Positions 58,121 through 64,000 of a DNA stretch of 64,000 bases are shown piece by piece (position 1 is the first letter of the stretch; every line of letters begins with the position of its first letter). The DNA is from Lelliottia sp. JS-SCA-14 (GTDB lineage: Bacteria; Pseudomonadota; Gammaproteobacteria; Enterobacterales; Enterobacteriaceae): positions 1,612,001-1,676,000 of the forward strand of contig NZ_CP141606.1 in the NCBI RefSeq assembly GCF_035593345.1. Reading direction: 5' to 3'. The notes below the pieces were generated by a model. The model was not told the DNA's origin, made no database searches, and saw only the letters and a program-made list of their open reading frames with translations. A program made the position numbers and the translations under genes.

Positions 58121-59089
58121 TTACGCCAGAACCAAATCACCCTGCGGATGACAGGAGCACGCCAGCACGTAACCCTCGGCGATTTCCGCATCCGTCAGCG
58201 TCATGGTGCTGCTGACAGAATACTCACCGGAAACCACTTTCGTTTTACAACACCCGCACACGCCCGCACGACAGGCGGCGACCACCGGAATCTTGTTGCT
58301 TTCCAGCGCTTCCAGCAGCGTGGTGCCGACGCGCCCGAAGAAAGTCTGGGCTGGCTGCAGCTTGGTGAATTTCACCCCGCTGGTAGCCGCGTCGGCGACG
58401 GGCGTAAAGAACTGCTCCTTGAAGAAGCGAGTCACGCCGAGCGCTTTCACCTCTTTCTCCACGATCTCCATATAGGGCGCGGGGCCGCAGGTCATCACGG
58501 TGCGTGAGGCGATATCCGGCACGCTTTGCAGCAGTTCGCGGCTCAGGCGATCCGCAACAAAACCGTGGGTGGCGTTGTTTTCTGCCACCAGCGTCACCGG
58601 ATAATTGCGCCACTCGTCGGCGAAAATCACATCCTCCGGCGAGCGCACGCTGAAGATCACCTGCACGTCAGCCTGCGGACGGTTTTTCGCCAGCCAGCGA
58701 CGCATCGACATCACCGGCGTTACGCCGCAGCCTGCCGCCAGCATCAGGAATTTATCGTCGGCTTTGTCGTCGCAGACGAAATCCCCCTGCGCGTCGGAGA
58801 GCCACAGATAATCCCCGCGCTTCACCTCGTTGGTCAGCCATTGGGAACCGGCACCGTCGTCGATCCGGCGCACGGTGAGCGTGATGAATTCACTCACCCC
58901 CGGCGTCGAGGAGAGAGTGTAGGCGCGCAGAGTATCCGCCGAGTTACGGACACTCACCAGCGCATACTGACCGGCGCGATACGGGTAAAAATCATGGCAC
59001 AGCAGCGACAGCGTCCACACATCCGGCGTCTCCTGATGGATGTGATGAACCTGCATCCGCCACGGGCATTGTGAGGTTGGCATCGTCAT
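58121..59089 (-). CDS. hcr: NADH oxidoreductase Hcr
   Basis: A 322-residue flavoprotein that passes electrons from NADH to Hcp. It has an FAD-binding RAYTLSSTP, the NAD-binding AAGCGVTPVMSM, and a C-terminal ferredoxin-type [2Fe-2S] domain with CRAGVCGCC and a later Cys (LACSCHPQGD). It starts ten bases after hcp. Confidence 0.96.
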   Translation of the reverse strand: MTMPTSQCPWRMQVHHIHQETPDVWTLSLLCHDFYPYRAGQYALVSVRNSADTLRAYTLSSTPGVSEFITLTVRRIDDGAGSQWLTNEVKRGDYLWLSDAQGDFVCDDKADDKFLMLAAGCGVTPVMSMRRWLAKNRPQADVQVIFSVRSPEDVIFADEWRNYPVTLVAENNATHGFVADRLSRELLQSVPDIASRTVMTCGPAPYMEIVEKEVKALGVTRFFKEQFFTPVADAATSGVKFTKLQPAQTFFGRVGTTLLEALESNKIPVVAACRAGVCGCCKTKVVSGEYSVSSTMTLTDAEIAEGYVLACSCHPQGDLVLA

Positions 59090-59099
59090 GAAAAACTCC

Positions 59100-60752
59100 T
59101 TACGCGCTCAGCAGTTGCTGCATGTCTTCTTCAACGGTGGTCACAGAACGCAGACCAAATTTCTCGTTAAGCACCGCCAGCAGATCCGGGGTCAGGAAGC
59201 CTGGCGCCGTCGGGCCCGTCACGATGTTGGTCACGCCGAGCGACAGCAGGGTCAGCAGGATCACAATCGCTTTCTGCTCGAACCACGAAAGCACCAGCGA
59301 CAGCGGCAGATCGTTCACGCCGCAGCCCAGTTTCTCGGCCAGCGTCACCGCCAGAATGATCGCCGAGTAGGCGTCGTTACACTGACCGGCATCGATCAGG
59401 CGCGGCAGGCCTTCGATATCGCCGAAGTCCAGTTTGTTGAAACGGTACTTACCGCATGCCAGGGTCAGGATCAGGCAGTCCTGCGGAACGCTGGTCGCAA
59501 AATCGGTGAAGTAGTTGCGTTCCCCACGTGCGCCGTCGCAGCCGCCGACCAGGAAGATGTGGCGCAGTTTTTCGCGGCTCACCAGGTCGATCAGGGAATC
59601 TGCCGCACCGAGCAGGGTTTCACGACCAAAGCCGACGGTGATCAGGTGTTCGATTTCGCTGAAGGGGAAGCCCGCCATCTGCTGCGCCTGGGTGATCACA
59701 GGACCGAAATCATCGCCCTCGAGGTGGCTCACGCCCGGCCAGCCGACGATGCTGCGGGTCCAGATGCGATCGTCATAGGAGCCGACGGTCGGATCGATGA
59801 TGCAGTTGGAGGTCATGACGATTGGGCCAGGGAAGCGGGCGAACTCCACCTGCTGGTTCTGCCAGCCGCTGCCGTAGTTCCCGACCAGATGTTTGAATTT
59901 ACGCAGCTCCGGGTAGCCGTGGGCAGGCAGCATTTCGCCGTGGGTGTAAACGTTCACGCCCGTGCCTTCGGTCTGTTGCAGCAGGTTGTAGAGATCTTTC
60001 AGGTCATGACCGGAAATCAGAATACATTTCCCGGCGGTGGCTTTAACGTTGACCTGAGTCGGCGTCGGGTGACCGTAGGTGCTGGTTTCGCCCGCGTCCA
60101 GAATGCTCATCACTTTGAAGTTCATCTGGCCGATTTCCATGGAGCACTCCAGCAGAGCGTTCATATCGGAAGGCCAGGTGCCGAGCCACGCCATGATTTT
60201 GTGGTACTGGGCGTAGATATCGTTGTCGTACTGGCCGAGAACGTGGGCGTGTTCCATGTAGGCCGCCGCCCCTTTCAGACCGTACAGGCACAGCAGACGC
60301 AGGCCGAGAATGTTCTCGCCAATCGCCGCTTTGTCTTTATTCGGGGTGAATTCCGCCGCCTGACGCTGCAGCTCGCCCAGATCGTCGCTGACCAGTTGCA
60401 GACCGGCCATTGGGTTGTCGACCGCAGCGCTGGCGTCGGCTTGCAGGCTTTGCGCTTTCAGCGCTTCGCGCAGGGCGATGGCTTCACGCGCGTAGCCCAC
60501 GATGCGTGGCGAATCGAAGTTGACGTTAGTGAGAGTCGAGAAGAAGGCGCGCGGGGCGAAGTTGTCGATGTAGTGGTCGACAATGCCGTATTCACGCGCT
60601 TTTGCCGCCCAGGCGGAGAGGCCTTGCAGGGCGGCAATCAGCAGATCTTGCAGGTCAGACGTTTCGGCGGTTTTCCCGCACATGCCCTGCGCGTAGGAGC
60701 AGCCGTTGCCGGCTGGGGTACGGATGGTTTGTTCACATTGCACACAAAACAT
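59100..60752 (-). CDS. hcp: Hybrid-cluster protein Hcp (NO reductase / S-nitrosylase)
   Basis: A 550-residue iron-sulfur protein. The N-terminal CX2CX11CX6C (Cys3, Cys6, Cys18, Cys25) is the facultative-type motif. Ligands of the hybrid cluster lie in the later [21 protein letters not shown] and GQCNDAYSA segments. In E. coli it reduces NO and nitrosylates proteins under anaerobic growth. I use the ATG at 60752 (MFCVQCEQT); the GTG two codons earlier is unlikely. An NsrR-like site lies just upstream. Confidence 0.96.
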   Translation of the reverse strand: MFCVQCEQTIRTPAGNGCSYAQGMCGKTAETSDLQDLLIAALQGLSAWAAKAREYGIVDHYIDNFAPRAFFSTLTNVNFDSPRIVGYAREAIALREALKAQSLQADASAAVDNPMAGLQLVSDDLGELQRQAAEFTPNKDKAAIGENILGLRLLCLYGLKGAAAYMEHAHVLGQYDNDIYAQYHKIMAWLGTWPSDMNALLECSMEIGQMNFKVMSILDAGETSTYGHPTPTQVNVKATAGKCILISGHDLKDLYNLLQQTEGTGVNVYTHGEMLPAHGYPELRKFKHLVGNYGSGWQNQQVEFARFPGPIVMTSNCIIDPTVGSYDDRIWTRSIVGWPGVSHLEGDDFGPVITQAQQMAGFPFSEIEHLITVGFGRETLLGAADSLIDLVSREKLRHIFLVGGCDGARGERNYFTDFATSVPQDCLILTLACGKYRFNKLDFGDIEGLPRLIDAGQCNDAYSAIILAVTLAEKLGCGVNDLPLSLVLSWFEQKAIVILLTLLSLGVTNIVTGPTAPGFLTPDLLAVLNEKFGLRSVTTVEEDMQQLLSA

Positions 60753-60766
60753 AATCACACCTGTTA

Positions 60767-60789
60767 AAGTTATATTTGATATACATGTT
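60767..60789 (-). promoter_or_regulatory. NsrR-like operator of hcp-hcr
   Basis: A 23-base element with the 11-1-11 layout: AAGTTATATTT-G-ATATACATGTT. It matches 18 of 22 positions of the NsrR motif AAGATGYATTT-N-AAATRCATCTT as I remember it. An overlapping TTGAT half-site could serve FNR. NsrR represses hcp-hcr in E. coli. Confidence 0.7.
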
Positions 60790-60895
60790 TAAGGTTATGC
60801 CTGTGGTCGGACGGAGAAAAGGTCTTTCTGCTACAAAGTAAAGGGAGATTGATTTAACGCAATTTTGGCGGCAGAGACCTACCGCCAGAGAGGTA

Positions 60896-61795
60896 TTACG
60901 CGGAGAAGAGCGCCATCAGAATCGGCACCAGCAGGCTCAGAATAAAGCCGTGGACGATGGCCGCCGGGACCAGCTCCAGACCGCCGGAGCGCTGCAGGAC
61001 GGGCAGGGTAAAGTCCATTGAGGTCGCACCGCACAGGCCGAGCGCCGTAGAGCGGCTTTTTCGCACCAGGCCAGGAATAAGCATAATGGCGATAAGCTCG
61101 CGGCCCAGATCGTTAAAGAATGAGGCGCTGCCAATCACCGGGCCAAAGGATTCCGTCATCAGAATACCGGACAGAGAATACCAGCCAAAACCGGAGGCCA
61201 TCGCCAGCCCGGTTTTCAGCGGCAGATCGAGAATAAAGGCATTCATGACGCCGCCGATAAGCGAGCTGCCGACAACCACAACCGCAACGATCATTCCGCG
61301 TCGATTAAGCACAATCTGTTTTAGCGTCATACCGTTATTGCGTAACTGAATGCCGATCAGGAATAAAAGGAAAATCAGGGTATATTCGCTGGCTTCGGTG
61401 GCGTGTTGTAAAAAGGCTAATCCGGTCAGGCCAAGCAAAAAGCCGAGAACGACCACGCCGCATAATTTTAATGATTCCAGCGCCATCGCAATTCGCGAGG
61501 GTAATTTTTCCTGCTGGTGGTGATTAATCCATGGCAGTGAGCGCTCAAGCCAGAATAGCGCGGCAATATTGCACGCCAGAATAACCACAATAGTCACAAC
61601 AGAATAATGGAGAATTGAGAGTAAATTGGCGGCCAGGTTATCCAGGAACGCAAGGCTTATTCCCATGAAAAACAGGATGACGTAGACAATCCAGCTGAGA
61701 AAGCGATTAATGAGTTTTAATGCCGACTCATGACGAAGGGGAATAAGGTAGCCCACTACCAGCGGCAGCAGAATGATTAAGAGTCCTGAAAACAT
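60896..61795 (-). CDS. lysO: L-lysine exporter LysO (YbjE)
   Basis: A 299-residue inner-membrane protein with about eight transmembrane segments, the same length as E. coli LysO. The conserved polar motifs GFGWYSLSGILMTESFG and GRELIAIM are present. It exports lysine and the toxic analogue thialysine; in E. coli it is ArgP-regulated. The ATG is at 61795. It precedes hcp by 143 bases on the same strand. Confidence 0.96.
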   Translation of the reverse strand: MFSGLLIILLPLVVGYLIPLRHESALKLINRFLSWIVYVILFFMGISLAFLDNLAANLLSILHYSVVTIVVILACNIAALFWLERSLPWINHHQQEKLPSRIAMALESLKLCGVVVLGFLLGLTGLAFLQHATEASEYTLIFLLFLIGIQLRNNGMTLKQIVLNRRGMIVAVVVVGSSLIGGVMNAFILDLPLKTGLAMASGFGWYSLSGILMTESFGPVIGSASFFNDLGRELIAIMLIPGLVRKSRSTALGLCGATSMDFTLPVLQRSGGLELVPAAIVHGFILSLLVPILMALFSA

Positions 61796-61880
61796 GAACA
61801 GCCGGGTCCTTTTTTGAATGTCCGAAGAGCGCCTGTGACACTACCCAATTCCGGCTGCGCAGTCAAAGTGCAAAAGAAAA

Positions 61881-61966
61881 GCCGGGTGGCGGCTTCGCCT
61901 TACCCGGCCTACTTTTTGACTCGATCACGTTCTTGTAGGTCGGGTAAGGCGTAGCCGCCACCCGAC
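61881..61966. repeat. Inverted REP pair between lysO and aqpZ
   Basis: A plus-oriented REP at 61881-61912 and a minus-oriented one at 61935-61966. The bases between them on the minus strand (61938-61921) read CTACAAGAACGTGATCGA, faintly like the aqpZ end CTGGAAAAACGCGACTGA. Confidence 0.8.
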
Positions 61967-61986
61967 ACCACAGCGTACACAATCTA

Positions 61987-62682
61987 TCAGTCGCGTTTTT
62001 CCAGCAGCGTACGATACAGTAGCCCGCCGAGGATACCGCCGACAATCGGCATCACCCAGAACAGCCACAGCTGCTGCAGCGCCCAGCCACCCTGGAAGAT
62101 CGCCACTGCGGTGCTGCGCGCAGGGTTCACGGAGGTGTTGGTCACGGGAATGCTGATCAGGTGAATCAGGGTCAGCGCCAGGCCGATCGCAATCGGTGCG
62201 AAACCGGCGGGAGCGTGTTTGTCAGTGGCACCGTGGATCACCAGCAGGAAGCCGGCGGTCAGCACGATTTCAATCACAATCGCCGACAGCATTGAGAAGC
62301 CGCCCGGAGAGTGCTCGCCGTAGCCGTTAGAGGCAAAGCCGCTGGCTGCTGCGTCGAAGCCCGCTTTACCGCTGGCCACCACGTACAGAACCGCTGCCGC
62401 AATAATGCCGCCAACCACCTGCGCAATAATATAACCAATCACGTCTTTCGCCGGGAAACGACCGCCGGCCCACAGACCTAATGTCACCGCCGGGTTAAAA
62501 TGGCCGCCGGAAATATGGCCGACAGCAAATGCCATCGTTAATACGGTTAAGCCAAAGGCTAATGCTACGCCTGCGAAACCAATACCTAATTCCGGGAATG
62601 CAGCTGCCAGAACGGCGCTACCGCAACCACCAAACACCAGCCAGAATGTACCAAAGCATTCTGCCGCTAATTTTCTAAACAT
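61987..62682 (-). CDS. aqpZ: Aquaporin Z
   Basis: A 231-residue water channel with six transmembrane segments and two NPA loops, [12 protein letters not shown] and [13 protein letters not shown]; the Arg after the second NPA completes the selectivity filter. The ATG at 62682 gives the E. coli length. Confidence 0.97.
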   Translation of the reverse strand: MFRKLAAECFGTFWLVFGGCGSAVLAAAFPELGIGFAGVALAFGLTVLTMAFAVGHISGGHFNPAVTLGLWAGGRFPAKDVIGYIIAQVVGGIIAAAVLYVVASGKAGFDAAASGFASNGYGEHSPGGFSMLSAIVIEIVLTAGFLLVIHGATDKHAPAGFAPIAIGLALTLIHLISIPVTNTSVNPARSTAVAIFQGGWALQQLWLFWVMPIVGGILGGLLYRTLLEKRD

Positions 62683-63054
62683 AACCACCTCGTTAATTTC
62701 CGCGCGCTGTCCTGCGCGCGGGCTACTAAATCGCCTAAAGGGATGACGACTCAAAGAGCCATTATTTTAAAAACCAACAACACCCCTTCGCCAGTTAAAT
62801 AAATCTGCTTAATTTGATTTATGGCAATGTGATGTTAATCCTTGTTCGAACTGGATGGATTTAAAGCATAGTCCAATTCGGAATGCGAAGTATCTTATGC
62901 GGGCTAATATGTTTCAAACGAAAGTCGAGAAGCAAATTCTGATTTTTACCGCCAGCCCCGACATATTCGGTAAAGGTTAATGTGTCCTGTCGCCACGCCT
63001 CCCGCTATACTGCTGATAACTTGAAGGAAAAAGTGAGCGTTTCAAGGGGGATGT
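62683..63054. other. Divergent promoter region of aqpZ and ybjD
   Basis: 372 bases without a gene. It is AT-rich towards the middle. TTTCAAACGAAAG at 62921-62933 is loosely like the ybiU-type motif but has two differences at its centre. I see no hairpin or repeat worth naming. Confidence 0.6.
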
Positions 63055-64000
63055 ATGTTTCTCGAACGTGTGGAGATCGTCGGGTTTCGCGGCATTAATC
63101 GCATATCGCTGATGCTGGAACAGAACAACGTGCTGATCGGCGAAAACGCCTGGGGTAAATCCAGCCTGCTGGATGCCTTAACCCTGCTGCTTTCGCCCGG
63201 CGCTGAGCTTTACAGCTTCGTTCGGGAGGACTTTTGGTTTCCGCCGGGGGATATTCTCGGGCGCGAGCACCACCTGCATATCATTCTGACCTTTCGCGAG
63301 CTTGAACCTGGCCGCCATCGCGTGCGTCGTTATCGACCGCTTTCCCCCTGCTGGACGCCCTCGGATGATGGCTATCAGCGCATTTTTTACCGTCTGGAAG
63401 GCGAGCTGGCGGAAGACAACAGCGTCCTGACCCTGCGCGGGTTTATGGATGCCCGCGGGCAGCCGATTATTCTCGATGACATCGACGCCCTGGCCGGGCA
63501 CCTTGTGCGCCTGATGCCGGTGCTGCGCCTGCGGGATGCGCGCTTTATGCGCCGGATCCGCAACGGGGCGGTGCCGAATCTGCCTGAAGTGGAAGTCACC
63601 GCCCGCGAGCTGGATTATCTGGCGCGCGAACTGGTGGCGCGACCGCAAAATCTGACCGACGGGCAGATTCGCCAGGGGCTGTCGGCGATGGTTCAGCTGC
63701 TGGAGCACTACTTCTCTGAGCAAGGTATTTCGCAAACTCATAATCGTCTGATGCGCCGTCGTTCCCACGATGAGCAGCGCAGCTGGCGCTATCTGGATAT
63801 TATCAACCGCATGATCGACCGGCCTGGCGGACGGGCGCATCGGGTGATCCTGCTGGGCCTGTTCTCCACGCTGCTGCAGGCGAAAGGCTCGGTGCGTCTG
63901 GACCGCGATGCGCGTCCACTGCTGCTGGTGGAAGACCCGGAGACGCGGCTGCATCCCATCATGCTCTCTGTTGCGTGGCACCTACTGAATCTCTTACCGC
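63055..64000 (+). CDS. ybjD: OLD-family ATPase/nuclease YbjD, N-terminal part
   Basis: An open frame of 315 codons that runs off the right edge. The N-terminal ATPase domain has the Walker A GENAWGKSSLLDAL at about residues 29-42 and the ABC-type Walker B RPLLLVEDPETRLHP at about 283-297, as in OLD-family proteins, which carry a TOPRIM nuclease domain further on. It matches E. coli YbjD closely. I use the ATG at 63055, which has AAGGGGG upstream; the ATG four bases earlier is in another frame. Function is unproven; relatives act in DNA repair or phage defence. Confidence 0.92.
   Translation, partial: MFLERVEIVGFRGINRISLMLEQNNVLIGENAWGKSSLLDALTLLLSPGAELYSFVREDFWFPPGDILGREHHLHIILTFRELEPGRHRVRRYRPLSPCWTPSDDGYQRIFYRLEGELAEDNSVLTLRGFMDARGQPIILDDIDALAGHLVRLMPVLRLRDARFMRRIRNGAVPNLPEVEVTARELDYLARELVARPQNLTDGQIRQGLSAMVQLLEHYFSEQGISQTHNRLMRRRSHDEQRSWRYLDIINRMIDRPGGRAHRVILLGLFSTLLQAKGSVRLDRDARPLLLVEDPETRLHPIMLSVAWHLLNLLP

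Noticed and set aside
59088..60767. Long open frame on the plus strand opposite hcp
   Set aside because: Antisense shadow of a conserved gene with no start signal or family likeness.
62921..62933. TTTCAAACGAAAG before aqpZ considered as a fourth copy of the ybiU-type motif
   Set aside because: It differs at two central positions and is not placed near a start codon, so it may be chance.

Overview
The window is chromosomal DNA of an Enterobacteriaceae member close to Enterobacter, Lelliottia or Klebsiella. Gene order follows the E. coli K-12 ybiU to ybjD segment almost gene for gene, GC is high, and REP elements (core GCCGGGTGGCGGCT...) follow many genes. Species-level placement is not possible from the sequence alone. 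I could not run searches; family calls rest on remembered E. coli proteins and visible motifs.

Layout. 1-3323: accessory sugar block, a GH31 alpha-glucosidase (runs off the left edge), an MFS permease and a LacI-type regulator. 3320-9919: ybiU, ybiV, ybiY-ybiW (glycyl radical enzyme plus activase) and fsaA; three intergenic regions here share a CTTTCATTCGAAAG-like palindrome. 9920-13332: moeAB (with a duplicated moeB 3' tail around a REP) and iaaA, which leads into gsiABCD (glutathione import, to 18663). 18843-28494: bssR, yliI, gstB, dacC, deoR, a PAP2 gene plus ybjG behind a PmrA/BasR-type box, mdfA, ybjI-ybjJ. E. coli yliE, yliF and rimO are not at their usual place.

28575-32454: rcdA, then a lower-GC insertion (catalytically odd SDR, MccF-like S66 peptidase, GIY-YIG protein, unknown 84-residue protein), then the sigma-E-dependent small RNA gene rybB. 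32530-43790: ybjL, ybjM, grxA, nfsA, rimK, ybjN, potFGHI, ybjO, rlmC; ybjC is missing. 44020-46183: a two-component system absent from this place in E. coli. 46353-64000: artJ and artPIQM, ybjP, ybjQ-amiD, poxB-ltaE-ybjT-ybjS, an added DoxX gene, hcp-hcr with an NsrR-like site, lysO, aqpZ and the start of ybjD.

The genes are mostly transport (glutathione, putrescine, arginine, lysine export, water), stress and redox (grxA, nfsA, hcp-hcr, poxB) and envelope functions (dacC, amiD, ybjG, rybB). The two observations I find least explained by standard annotation are the shared palindrome of the ybiU/ybiV/ybiY-fsaA block, which suggests a local regulon, and the repeated finding of degenerate copies of a gene's last codons beyond a downstream REP (clear for moeB and deoR, weaker for the histidine kinase and aqpZ).
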